Assembly (NCBI GenBank): GCA_020081605.1
Contig: JAHREC010000013.1
Span: 2,108,001 to 2,172,000, forward strand
Reading direction: 5' to 3'
DNA: 64,000 bases
Source: Albifimbria verrucaria
Lineage: Eukaryota > Ascomycota > Sordariomycetes > Hypocreales > Stachybotryaceae
Below the pieces are notes generated by a model. That model made no database searches, was not told the origin of the DNA, and saw only the letters and a list, made by a program, of their open reading frames with translations. This document shows positions 51,305 through 61,968 of this stretch, in pieces. The translations under genes were made by a program, and so were the position numbers. Within the stretch, counting starts at the first letter, position 1, and each line of letters starts with the position of its first letter.

Positions 51305-52000
51305 GCGGGTGAGACGGAACCATCATGTAATGGATGGAAATGTGTTTCAAAAGTCATAAAGCGTATGGTGTTTACTTCAGCCATAGAACGGCGCATGACA
51401 TGACGGCTTCATGGCGTCGAAAGCTGGAAGGATAGGACGGCGTCTAGGACATGCCATCACTTGGTGGTGGTGTATGATATTTGATAGTTTGATATATAGT
51501 GCAAATCTACGGTTGCCATGCAAGCCTTGGTGTACGTATGTGTTTTGTCTTGAAGCAGTGTCCAGTTGTCAGTAGCTACCCTATCCAGGCGGAACTGAGC
51601 GGAGCGCACGAGCCGGCGCCAAGGCTGGGGAATTCGAGGGTGACCCCACACAAGGCAGAGATAACGTTAAATTGGTGCACCACAATTTCTTATCAAGCTT
51701 TCAAGACGATTGCTTGTCTGCCGAGGTGTTGCCACTCTCTCCCTCCTCACACATGCGCTACCGTATCCATTGATCCAACGACATGGATCATGGCGTTTCG
51801 TCATCCAGCTCCTGCAAGGGTGTGCGAGTGTGCGTACAGCACAGTGCCTTTGCAGATGACAATCTAGAGCCGCAGAGCAAAGACACCAAAAAAGAAGAAG
51901 AAGAAAAAAGAAAAGAAAGGAGAGAGGAAAGTCGAGCGATGCATCTCTTAGCGTGAACGCCCGCGTTTGCTCCTCGATCGCCCAAGGGGCCCCACGCAGA

Positions 52001-52047
52001 AGCAGGACAGAGCAGGACAGAGCAGGACAGGACAGGACAGGGCAGGC
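52001..52047 (+). repeat. Minisatellite of AGCAGGACAG units
   Basis: Three perfect 10-base AGCAGGACAG units run into shortened GGACA copies. Simple tandem slippage repeat in intergenic DNA. Confidence 0.8.
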
Positions 52048-52578
52048 AATGAACGGCACAACGAGCTCATCCATGAGTCGCCTCACGAGACACCTCAAGG
52101 GTGCAGGGCGTGGATACTCGAGACGGCCCTCTTGGCCCACGTTTTCGGCGCTCGCGACGGCTGTGGTGAACTTGGAGACCCTGACGAGTGGCCCGCACGC
52201 GACCACATGGGCCTATGCCGGGCGCTGATTCGTCGGTCTTCCTTCGCCGCCATGGAGAGCACGCGACCATTTTCTCGATGATGCTTGGTCAATGGGCCAC
52301 TTGCTCGTCCTGGCCTTGCCCTCGTGGAGGGGCTGTTTCAATGCTTTCTGCGTTGTTGCGCTGCCTGTCCTTTAGCTGGCCGCTTCGCAGCTGGTATGGC
52401 TTGGCTCGCTTTGGTCTGGCTTGGACACAAGCCCGTCGGTTGATGTAGGCGAAGCCTCTCCTCTCTTTCTTCACCATTGCACCCGTCGATCTCTTTTCCT
52501 CTTCCCTCCCTTACCCTTTTTTTCTCTTTCTTCTTCCTCGCTTTCTTGTCATACCCAACCGCAAGGACCTTCAACAAC

Positions 52579-52602
52579 ATGACCTGTCTTCCTTGGCCTT
52601 GA
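52579..52602 (+). promoter_or_regulatory. Upstream ORF (7 codons) in the bHLH gene leader
   Basis: ATG at 52579 in a favourable context (AACAACATGA) opens a 7-codon frame ending in TGA at 52600-52602. No other ATG follows before the main start at 52941. If the transcript begins in the CT-rich tract just upstream, this would be a true uORF able to dampen translation. The transcription start is not known. Confidence 0.35.
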
Positions 52603-52940
52603 ATCTGTTATACGTGAGGCTCTGTCTTGCCCGGATCCCGGTCTTACACGCACCTTCGGCTGTTGCACTCGAGATACCCAGCACGCACGTGCGCCATTCC
52701 AGGTCATCTATCCACCTCTGACTTGCAACGCTGTTCATCCATCTGCGGACACACCGTTTACAGATTTGAACCTCTGCCATAGACAGTGTAAAGCAACATT
52801 ACCGACACATATCTGGAGCTTCCTACCTATATCCATTGAATAACGCGGGATATCTTCTCACCAGGGGCACTTACACGACACCTTCCCGAAAACATCTTTC
52901 ATTCCACCGACGCCCAGGATACACACTCCAACACCTCATT

Positions 52941-54162
52941 ATGCCTCGTCCTACGCTCCCGCCCACGCCGGGCTCCTCCTCCGACATCAAGGGCCAAGAC
53001 GGCACCCAGCAGCTGTCGTCGCTTCATCTTGCCTTCGAGCTGCCACCTCCCGCTCTTCACGACGCCAACCGCACCTCACCTGGTGCTTCAAAGGCCTCGC
53101 CCCAGCCAGCGCTACCCATTCTGCACAAATCACAACCCCCAATGTCCAGTTATCCTATGCAGGCTGCGGAGACGGTCAAGTCTCGCAGGCGATCTTCTGC
53201 CGCCAAAGAGACTAAGGAGAGCACCTTCGCTTTACCACCGCCTCCTACCCGATCCCGCAAGATTATACAAATGAAGCCGCGGCCTCAAGAAGAGACCACC
53301 GAAAGCTCAACCGCCAAGGAAACTGGCAGGGCTGCTGGTAGATCTAGTGCCTCCAACACTAAAACCACAGGTGCCGCCACGAGCACCGCTCAGGGAAGAA
53401 GAAGCAGCCGAGTGCCTCAAGCGCCGCCGGCAGGAAGATCGCTAGAAAGACAGCCCACAGCCTTATCGAGAGACGAAGGCGAAGTAAAATGAACGAGGAG
53501 TTTGCTGTTCTCAAGGGCATGATACCAGCATGCACCGGCGAAATGCACAAGCTGGCTATTCTTCAGGTTCGTGAACCCTTATTGCAGCTTTCATCGCCAA
53601 TAGTGACTAACAAGATGCGCAGGCTTCGATTGAATATGTTCGTTATCTAGAAGACTGCGTTTCAAAGTTAAAAGCACAACACGATGACGGCCAAAACCGT
53701 ATGGAGTCGGCGCACAATCCATTGCCCTCCATCCGCGAGTTTCACCCTACTATCCATGCTGAGCCTAGCGGCGATGTTGAGATGACGGACTCTGAAGCCC
53801 CTTCCCCAACCTTCACTGTTCAACCCGACGGTTCCCGTCACCCTTCCATATCACCGGCGTTGTACGCCCAAGACTCGCGTCACCGTCAGCACTCCTACTC
53901 CTCCGTTTCTACAGACCACAGGCATTACAGCTACAGCGCATCTGCTGGTACCTCCCCTGCCTTTGGCCCCCAACGTCATGCTGGTTATGCTGCAAGCAAC
54001 GCATCCGTCTCAGGTTCTACTTTGACGAGTCCTGCTCTCAACCCTCAGAGTGACTTGGACCAGGAGGCCACTGCCGCACTGCTGATGCTGAACAACGACA
54101 GGAGAGGCACTGTTTCTGGGAACGGCCGGGGCCTGTCTGTTCGTGATTTGCTCAGCACTTGA
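52941..54162 (+). CDS. bHLH transcription factor, DevR-like (one apparent frameshift)
   Basis: Basic helix-loop-helix regulator of about 388 aa; exons 52941-53566 and 53623-54162. The N-terminal half is Pro/Ser/Thr-rich with nuclear-type basic patches. After correction the DNA-binding region reads ARKTAHSLIERRRRSKMNEE, then FAVLKGMIPACTGEMHKLAI and ASIEYVRYLEDCVSKLKAQ. The basic region has the E-box-reading pattern H-x3-E-x-x-R. This matches the Aspergillus DevR (palcA) family, which governs conidiation, pigment and wall properties; orthology is inferred. The intron lies in helix 2 after LAILQ. One G is missing at GGG 53393-53395, shortly before the basic region, so literal reading stops without a DNA-binding domain. 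The frame upstream of 52941 starts at TTG and is ignored. It ends SVRDLLST. Confidence 0.92.
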
Positions 54163-55026
54163 GCGACTTATGCGATTTAAAGTTGATTTCTCAATGGGAA
54201 GCAAGTCAGCGTGCGCCTTCAGTTGAAAAATGAACACAGCGCTGGGTGGCATAATGGCCAAGCGTCCTCTTGTGGGTCGGTTTCCGATCAACCGCTGCTT
54301 CTCGTCCTTTTGAGGGAGTCTTGTCCTGTCTCACTGTATCGATTGATACGGTAGTTTTCATGCTTGTCCAAAATTCCGTGCCACAGCAACGGCACAATAT
54401 CAGCAAGATGTTATGGAGCATATAAGGTCTCGAATTTGAACTTGGCGTCTCCGCGTTGGTGTACTGGTTGGTATCTGCATTATTTCTGGGTCATAATGGC
54501 CGCTCGGTGGCACTGAGGCTGCGAGCTGGCACCAGTCTGGTTTACGCCATGACGGACGAGCTACGTAAAGATATAAAGGCCTTGAGAGCCTACTCGGTGG
54601 CATAGTATCTTTCCTTACCGGGTTGGCGTGGTGGACATTTGCTCGTCCTAACGCAAACCGAAACTTGTAGACTTTGATACCCGTTTCTTGGAGGAAAGTC
54701 TATGGTAATAGTCTGAAATCATCATTACAAATGAGTAAAGCACAAACCTGTGCCTCTTGTTCTAAATCATACCGATCCTTTTCTTCTTTCCGTTGCTAGA
54801 ATTCTCAACACACTAATTGGAGACCGCACTTTGTTGCGCGCGGTGCTATATATCGCTGTAGCTTCCTACAGCTATGAGCCTGAACCAGCAGGGGCTCTAG
54901 CTATACTGATTGTATTTTATGATTTTAGTCGTTCGGTTCCCGCAATGTCATCGTGGGCATCCTTTACAAGAAAGCTGCTGAGTATTAGCGTAGTCCAGGT
55001 TTCCTCACTGTTGGCAATGGGGGTTT
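54163..55026. other. bHLH-PER1 3' intergenic region
   Basis: About 860 bases between convergent genes. No gene is recognised; moderately AT-rich 3' sequence. Confidence 0.55.
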
Positions 55027-56137
55027 TTACTTGTACCACAACACGGTTGGGCCAACGGTCATGAGGTGCCACAAACTGTGTGCGTCTATTGAGCCCAGCC
55101 ACGGAGGGAAATCGAAGAGCTCCATGCTCATAGCAAAAGTGATCCAGGCTACTACGAGACCAGGATACGCAGCCCACGTTCGCCTCGACGTGCGGTATCT
55201 CTCAAAACTGAACCAACTCCAGAGCAGGTTCTGCACAACCCCAGCGGTAACGTTGGCGGCCATGTTGTAGGTGTAGTTCCATCTCACCAGTTTCAGGTAG
55301 GCAACGTGACATATATAGAGAAGGATGCACAGCAGGGTCCAGGCACGTAGGACAGACCGCCTCCGTGGGGTGGGCTTGTCGAGACGGAAGACGCGGATGG
55401 GAGTGTAGTACATGCCGTAGAGCACGCTAGCGCCAGCGGCGAAGTAATCGAGCTCCTCGGTGACCTGGAAGTCTCGGGTATGGAAGATGGCGGAGAAGAT
55501 CCAGGAGGCGATGCCAACGCGGGAGAGCCAGACGTAGAAGGGTCGGAGGCTATAGTCGGCGGGGATCTGGGTGCGGACCTTGCGGAGGCCGGCCATGTGC
55601 GCCCAGAGATTGGCGAGGGAGAAGAGCACGCTGAAGGGCTCTTGCATGCCCAGGAAGCGGTAGAATGGCCATTTGCCGTGGAACTGGACGATGTTCTTGC
55701 CGGCCTCGACGCGGCGATTTGTGATTATGTGTTGACAGGTGTAGTCGCATTCGCTGGCGCAGTTCCAGAAGAGGAGGCGATGGAGAAGGGCTATCGGACA
55801 GAGGGAATATTGTCAGTTTATCTGCGAGTCGCTTCGGTATTGTTGCTGTTGCAGAGGCAAAGAGAGGGCGGGAGGGCTCACGGATTGGTGTATGCGCCTT
55901 TCCTGGGCTGCAATTTTCAGCCTTGCAGATCTATAGAGGCTCCTGAGTTAGCCATTGCACGATTGATGCAGAATCAAGCATATTCGACCATGCACACAAC
56001 TGAGAAAGGGGCTGCACGGAAGTGTCCCTTACCTTGAGGCATTCGCGAAACTCGGGCAGCCGATCACCCACCGAAGCGTGAGCAACGGCAGAGAAGAGGA
56101 CGATGACGACAAAGGTCAGGAGAGAACGCCAGTCCAT
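55027..56137 (-). CDS. PER1: PER1 GPI-lipid remodelling protein
   Basis: ER membrane protein of the Per1/PGAP3 family, which removes the sn-2 acyl chain from GPI anchors during lipid remodelling. Exons 56137-56033, 55930-55882 (only 49 nt) and 55790-55027, 305 aa, with no frameshift. A signal sequence (LLTFVVIVLFSAVAHASVGD) is followed by a luminal Cys-rich part (ECLKICKAENC, NCASECDYTCQH), then FHGKWPFYRFLGMQEP and several transmembrane helices. The family's His and Asp motifs are visible: IFHTRDFQVTEELDYFAA and the C-terminal AHSLWHLMTVGPTVLWYK. One of four genes here without an apparent indel. Confidence 0.95.
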
Positions 56138-57149
56138 GACCTCCCCTAAGGCGGGCCATCGCGACAGCATCAACTGGCGGCGAGGATGAAAAGAGACGGT
56201 CGGGGAGGGTTGAGGTGCAGGATGAGCCGTGGGTGCTATATTAGGACATATTTACGGAAGGGTGCGGAGGTCGATGCTCAGCGACTGGCTACGTAGCAGC
56301 AGCAGCACCAGCAGCAGTGAGCAATGAGCAGCGAGCAATGCAGTCAGTGGTGGGGTGGATCTGGCACAGCAAAGCGCCGCACCGCACCGCACAGTAGCTT
56401 CCCGGACGATACGGAGACGGTAGGGGCCCGTCTCAGCTGCACATCCTGAATTGCTGATAGCATTGAGAACATGCCCCAATGTCTGACATTTTGAGGCCGA
56501 GACTGCGAGCCATTGATACTGCCAATGCATCGTGTGGTTGACTGGCAAACCATGGTCCCATCTGCAGACTGACTTACACCTCTAGGTACCAAGTATCGTA
56601 GTTGTATTTGTATGGGCAACGCAAGTACCTGGGTACGGAGGTAGCAATAACACGACATCCCTGTACCTCCACTTACACAAATACACAATCCTCAATATAC
56701 TTTTGTCCAACTCATTCATTGCAGGACAAGAAACTTCAAAAACGGTACAGACCTAAACTAAAAGCCCGGACCACAGTCATCTACCGGCAAGGAACACGCA
56801 GAACCCTGCTGAAGCCACACCATTCCTTGGAGGAAGCCTGGTGCTAGGCTAGAAGGTCCAGCGAAGGTACAGTGGGACCCGTTGCCCCCAGCAACCGGCT
56901 ATCTTCTGATTGGTTGCTGTTTGCTGATCCAAAATAATTGCCAGGTTCCTCCGCGCATCCTCCTCTCTCCATATCTGCACCCAGACGCGACGCATGAACC
57001 AGCTAATTTCTTGCTGAACGCTGCTTCCACTGGATCATGGCCGTCTTTTGCACGTAAATCATCCCTTACCTATACTAACCTTTCGATCAATCGCCTCGCC
57101 AAACCGACCACCCCTTCGAGAACCAGCACGCGTCTCGCGGCGTCAAAAC
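56138..57149. promoter_or_regulatory. Divergent PER1-MPS1 promoter region
   Basis: About 1 kb between divergent start codons. It includes an AGC-rich imperfect repeat (about 56290-56340), GGTACC words near 56585 and 56632, and an ACGCGT box just before MPS1. No gene is seen. Confidence 0.5.
57128..57133. promoter_or_regulatory. ACGCGT box immediately upstream of MPS1
   Basis: An MCB-type palindrome 17 bases before the MPS1 ATG. It may lie inside the 5' leader rather than the promoter, which weakens the regulatory reading. MPS1 is a cell-cycle kinase, so the match is worth noting. Confidence 0.3.
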
Positions 57150-59790
57150 ATGGCGACCGTATCGCCCACCCCAATGGCCAATGGCCTCGTACGACGAACT
57201 TCGCAGCGCCAGGCCCTCAGGCGCCCTCCCTCTCGACAGATGTTGACTCGCAGCGAGAGCCAGCAATCCGTTGCCCCTACATCTACCCGCACCCGGTCTA
57301 AACAATACCACGACGACAGCTCCGAGGACGAGATTCCCGTTCCTATGAAGCTCAGTGCTTTCACCAAGGCGCTGCTCAACGACGATGGTCCTAAGCCCGT
57401 GGCACAAGCCCAATCCCCCAGGACTCGACGACGTACCAGCGCTTTGAATGCCTCTACATCATCCACCACGGATCCTGCCAGGCAATTGAAGTCGGGGAGT
57501 GCCCAGCCCTACGATGGACGCTCTTCGCGACCTACAAGCCCCATGAGGAGCAGAGATGCAAGCCCAATTCGAAAGAGGGTTGTTCGCTTGAGCAATACCC
57601 TCAAAGCCTCAACCAAATGCAACCTCAGAAACGACGATCAACCTCATTATCACGATCCACCCAGCGTCCAAGACCCCGAAGTCGATCGGCGAGTCGAGAC
57701 CGGGCTGCAGAAGACAAGCAAGAATCTCAGCCCGACGTAAATACGCCGGCCCAGAGAGTGCGAGTCGTGCGTGTTGCCGCTGGGTCTTCGGGCAACAGGA
57801 GCCGTGTAGGATCAACGGGCCCCTCCTCTGGTCGCTCCACCCATGACCGTTCTGTCGTGGATAGATCAGGTCTAGAAGAGGACAACGATATCCCGGAACC
57901 ACCAGAAACAGTAGCCCGCAACGCTCCTCCGGTGAACCTGGGTAGTGTTTCCAGGCATCCTTCAACCACGTCGAGGAATCGGCCAGAAGACAACGCAAAC
58001 CTGCAAAGCTCCATGCGAGTGAAGAGGGTTGGCAAGATTCCAGGTAGCTTCCTCAGCGGCCCAGCTAGACGTGGTAGGAGGAGACAGAGTGAAGAGGACG
58101 TTGACGGTAACGGAGAGGGCGAGCATATGCCCTCGAGTCAAGAGCCTGATAGCCAGCCTGGAGATCATATGCACGTCTCCTCCGCTTATGTGGATGGTAT
58201 TCGCGAGTTCAATTCAGGAAGCCCTGTCAGTGGCAGTGCTGGAGCTCGAGGGCTTCATCGACACCACATCTCCAGCCTCGACCTTCGTTCTGGTTCCGCA
58301 AGGCCATCGCCGCGTGAGCGTCAGCCCGAACCCGAGCCTGAAACAGAACCGGAGAGGATGGAACACAATGAGCCCAAAATCCCTGATGCCAGGCCCGAAA
58401 TTCCGTCTAATCACGACCAAGAGAACGAAGTTCCCTTGAGTTACAGGCGAACAAAGCCATATGTATATGACAAGCTTGAGGAGATTCCTAAGCGGCCAAT
58501 GAGTGTTGACATTGGCCGTGCAAAGGCTGCCTCCCTGAACGACGACCACTTGTGGCCCTTGCCAACAACACGCCGCATCGACCTGCTCCGCCACCACCTC
58601 CCAAGATGTCAATTGTTGATACCGCAACGTCAGCCGCCGGAGCAGCCACAACCAGCCAAGCCAAGCAGAGGAGGAATGTCCTCAAAGTCAATGGCAAATG
58701 CTACACCCGCCTTGATGTTTTGGGTCGAGGTGGCAGCGGCAAGGTCTATCGAGTCACCGCAGAAAACGGAAAGATCTTCGCTCTCAAGCGAGTGTCTCTG
58801 GAAAAGGCAGACGAGGGCACAATCAAGGGCTTCCTTGGCGAGATTGATCTTCTCCGCAGACTGAGTTCTGTAGATCGTGTTATCAACCTAACAGACTATG
58901 AGTTGAACGAAGAAAAGCAGATTCTCAGCCTGGTAAGTTCCTTTTGGCATTTATGTTTTATGTCTTTCATAGGCTAACCACGAGTAGGTCATGGAAGTTG
59001 GCGAACGGGACTTTGGCAGCTTCATGAGGGAACGACAGAATGCCGAGACAGATAAGCTGGACATCCCTTTGTGCGCTTCTACTGGAAGGAAATGCTCGAG
59101 TGCCTTGCGTCGGTTCACCAGTACGACATTGTGCACTCCGATCTCAAGCCAGCCAACTTTGTGTTGGTTTTGGGACGGCTGAAACTCATTGACTTTGGCA
59201 TTGCCAACGCCATTCAGACGGATGAGACGGTCAATGTGCATCGTGAGACTCAGATTGGAACACCTAACTACATGTCACCCGAGTCTCTGCTGGATTCCAA
59301 CAGTGCGGGTGGCGGCCGTGTACCTGGTCGCCCCAAGATTATGAAGCTTGGCAAGCCGAGTGACGTCTGGTCGCTTGGGTGCATCCTTTACCAGATGGTT
59401 TATGGAGTGCTGCCCTTTGGTCATATTGCAAACCACATAGCCAGATGCCAAGCCATCATCAACTGGAACTACGCCATCGAATTTCCCTCGCGTGGTGTCG
59501 GTGGCATCCTGGTGCCTCCTTCGCTACAGCGAACCATGAAGCGTTGCCTCAACCGAGATATACACATGCGTCCTACGTGTGAAGAGCTCTTACATGAGTC
59601 AGACCCGTTCCTGTACCCGGTTGAGCTCAGTGAGAAGGGCCTGCCCATTGACGAGGAGATGCTTGGTAGAATCATTCAGAGCGTCGTCAGCAGGTGTCGT
59701 GAGCGCATGCCCACGGAGGCGGAGACCTTGAATGTATGGCCGCAGGCGTACTGGGCCAGTGTTAAGAAGGCCATGGCTGGCAGGATGTGA
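57150..59790 (+). CDS. MPS1: MPS1/TTK spindle checkpoint kinase (three apparent frameshifts)
   Basis: Dual-specificity kinase of the spindle assembly checkpoint and spindle-pole duplication. Exons 57150-58932 and 58988-59790, about 862 aa after correction. The long N-terminal regulatory region is Ser/Arg/Pro-rich and disordered. The kinase domain begins at KVNGKCYTRLDVLGRGGSGK and continues with the lysine of FALKRVSLEKAD, the catalytic loop IVHSDLKPANFVLV, LIDFGIANAI in place of DFG-xx-xx, the activation loop HRETQIGTPNYMSPE, and KPSDVWSLGCILYQMVYG. Losses of one base are inferred at CCC 57598-57600, around 58550-58553, and TTT 59068-59070; the last falls in the kinase core (DIPFVRFYWKEMLE). 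Literal reading would separate regulatory region, N-lobe and C-lobe. Confidence 0.95.
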
Positions 59791-60227
59791 GATGCCAGGA
59801 GACAGTTGCTTATGGAATGATACCAACGATGCTTTACATTCTTTGGAGGAGATTTGTTTTTCACGGCGATATTTCATAGCTTGGAGTTGGGAGTGTATTG
59901 TCATTATATGAAAGCATGGCACTTGGGCGCTTCTGTAATAAGCAGGAAAACCAGGATAGATGCGGCGTTTGTATCATCACATTTGTATGCGCAGCGAACA
60001 TACCAATTTCAATTTTTTCAGCGCGTTTATACGTTTGATTGATATTCCAATTATGGGAAGGGCGCTGCCATGACAGCTATTGTACAGCCAGCTACTCGCG
60101 CTGGGTGAGCAATCCATCGACTCATCGCAGTGATAGACATGTAATGTACATTCAGTGATTCTTCCTCCTGACGGTCCTCTGCCCCTGTCAACTGATCCTC
60201 CAATGCCTTCGATTGAGCTGATGGGTC
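59791..60227. other. MPS1-bL21m 3' intergenic region
   Basis: About 440 bases between convergent genes, AT-rich. No further feature is seen. Confidence 0.6.
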
Positions 60228-60839
60228 TTAGATGTCCTCGACATTGTTGATGTTCAGCTCAGAAATACGCAGTATCGTGTATCTATGCTTGCTCTTGACC
60301 TGTCTCGCCCTCCTTTGCCTCCGCTTCTTCTTGGTCTTAATGCGCAGCGGCTCCGACTCGGTTCCGAGGACGGTGGCCCTGCACTCGAATATCCTCTCGT
60401 CGATGTGCGGCGCGCCCTTCATGGTGTAGTCACGGCTACCAAGGACGCTGGCACGGTTCAGGCGCAGGACGTCGCCAGGCACAACGCCGGGCATACGGAA
60501 GGGCAGTCGGATCTGGTCGCCTTCTTGTACGAGGTAGGGAAGCCGTGGATGTGGACGGTGATGTAGTGAGACGGCTGGGCGACGAGGAAGGGAGAAGGTT
60601 CTTGACCGAGTCGGCGATAGGGGTCGGCGGGGGTTGGGATGACTCTTCTTGAAGGCAAGGGGTCGGACCTCGCTATCGGTAGGGTTAGCCGCGTTGTTGA
60701 CATGCTTCTGAGGGATGGGCTCGACGATGGGAGAGGTCGAGTTGAAACCACGGGCGAAAATTGGGGTCGAGAACCGCGGCAGGAGCCTCGCGCTGGAGCT
60801 CCGAAGCTCCAGGACGGAGCGAAGAAGTGCCCTGCTCAT
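60228..60839 (-). CDS. MRPL49: Mitochondrial ribosomal protein bL21m (three compensating frameshifts)
   Basis: Large-subunit mitoribosomal protein bL21m (Mrpl49 of yeast). Single exon, 204 aa after correction. A mitochondrial presequence (MSRALLRSVLELRSSSARLL) starts at the chosen ATG; codons further upstream (to 61043) read like leader sequence. The conserved domain is PYLVQEGDQIRLPF, GVVPGDVLRLNRASVLGSRDY, ERIFECRATVLGTESEPLRI and a basic RRQRRARQVKSKHRYTILRI near the end. Three single-base losses (about 60629-60633, 60590-60592, 60537-60539) sum to a full codon. The frame therefore stays open, but about 31 residues are scrambled: the correct stretch reads SVKNLLP, FLVAQPSHYITVHIHGFP. Confidence 0.93.
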   Translation of the reverse strand: MSRALLRSVLELRSSSARLLPRFSTPIFARGFNSTSPIVEPIPQKHVNNAANPTDSEVRPLAFKKSHPNPRRPLSPTRSRTFSLPRRPAVSLHHRPHPRLPYLVQEGDQIRLPFRMPGVVPGDVLRLNRASVLGSRDYTMKGAPHIDERIFECRATVLGTESEPLRIKTKKKRRQRRARQVKSKHRYTILRISELNINNVEDI

Positions 60840-61126
60840 GATGCAAGCGCAATGCCCTCGAGGCGTGGGGACAATTGCAATTCTGGAGCGGAAATGGGAG
60901 CTGGCACCAGTGCTGGAGATGGTTGATGGCCAGAAAAGTTCCATCACGCGACGAATGGCTGCACGGGTCCGGATAAGCATGGCGCCGAACACCGACCGAA
61001 AAAATGGGCTTGGCAGGCCGACCGCCTTTGCGATAGACGCCACTCTTTTTTATCTGCTGGGAATTTTTGGCATCAACTTCCCACCACCCAGCAGATAACC
61101 GCCAGAAGTCGACAACAGCCGCCAAC
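60840..61126. promoter_or_regulatory. Bidirectional promoter of bL21m and NSA2
   Basis: Only 287 bases separate the divergent ATG codons of a mitoribosomal protein and a cytosolic ribosome-biogenesis factor. Both 5' leaders and promoters must fit here, which suggests shared control by growth-linked signals. No specific element is recognised. Confidence 0.6.
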
Positions 61127-61968
61127 ATGCCTCAGAACGAGTATATGGAGAGATGGCGGAAGCTGCACGGTCGCCGTCTCGATCACGAGGAGCGTGTTCG
61201 CAAGAGAACCGCTCGTGAGGGCCACAAGGCGTCCCAGGATGCCCAGAACCTGCGTGGTCTGAGGGCCAAGCTGCACCAGAAGAAGCGTCACCATGAGAAG
61301 ATCCAGATGAAGAAGGCCATCAAGGCCCACGAGGAGCGAAATGTCAAGACCGCCGACGAGGCCGACAACTCGACCCCCATGCCCTCCTACCTGCTGGATC
61401 GTTCGAACCCTTCGACCGCCAAGGCCCTGAGCAGCGCCATCAAGAACAAGCGTGCCGAGAAGGCCGCCAAGTTCAGCGTCCCGCTGCCCAAGGTCCGTGG
61501 TATTAGCGAGGAGGAGATGTTCAAGGTCGTCAAGACGGGCAAGAAGATCCAGAAGAAGGCCTGGAAGCGCATGGTGACCAAGCCCACCTTTGTCGGTCAG
61601 GACTTCACCCGTCGCAACCCCAAGTTCGAGCGATTCATCCGCCCCATGGGTCTGCGATACAAGAAGGCCAACGTCACCCACCCTGAGCTTGGTGTCACCG
61701 TCCAGCTGCCCATCATCAGCGTCAAGAAGAACCCCAGAACCCGCTGTACACGCAGCTGGGTGTCCTGACCAAGGGTACCGTCATTGAGGTCAACGTCAGC
61801 GAGTTGGGCTTGGTGACGGCCGGCGGCAAGGTTGTCTGGGGTAGATACGCCCAGGTCACGAACAACCCCGAGATGGAAGGCGTAAGTTGATTCTGCTACC
61901 TCCGAGCCACGAGATTAGCATGCTAACCCGATGATGTATAGTGTATCAACAGTGTACTGCTGGTGTAA
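61127..61968 (+). CDS. NSA2: Ribosome biogenesis factor NSA2 (one apparent frameshift)
   Basis: Nucleolar GTPase-associated assembly factor of the pre-60S particle, needed for 27S rRNA processing; structurally related to eS8. Exons 61127-61881 and 61942-61968, 260 aa after correction, as in other fungi. It begins [20 protein letters not shown], is very basic, and carries [57 protein letters not shown] and the C-terminal [20 protein letters not shown], ending CINSVLLV. One C is missing at CCCC 61732-61735 ([14 protein letters not shown]), so the last 60 residues fall in another frame. The last exon is only 27 nt. Confidence 0.97.

Larger units (their letters stand above)
51305..52940. other. 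P5CDH-bHLH intergenic region and long pyrimidine-rich leader
   Basis: About 1.6 kb without a supported coding gene. It contains a polypurine tract (about 51888-51930), a GC-rich minisatellite (52001-52047), a strong CT-rich tract (about 52450-52560) typical of a transcription start zone, and then a probable long 5' leader of the bHLH gene with one small upstream frame at 52579-52602. Confidence 0.55.

Noticed and set aside
52001..52047. CRISPR-like array
   Set aside because: Units are directly contiguous without spacers; it is a simple minisatellite in a fungal genome.
60840..61043. N-terminal extension of bL21m
   Set aside because: The frame starts at GTG and covers most of the space to the divergent NSA2 gene; a good mitochondrial presequence starts at 60839.
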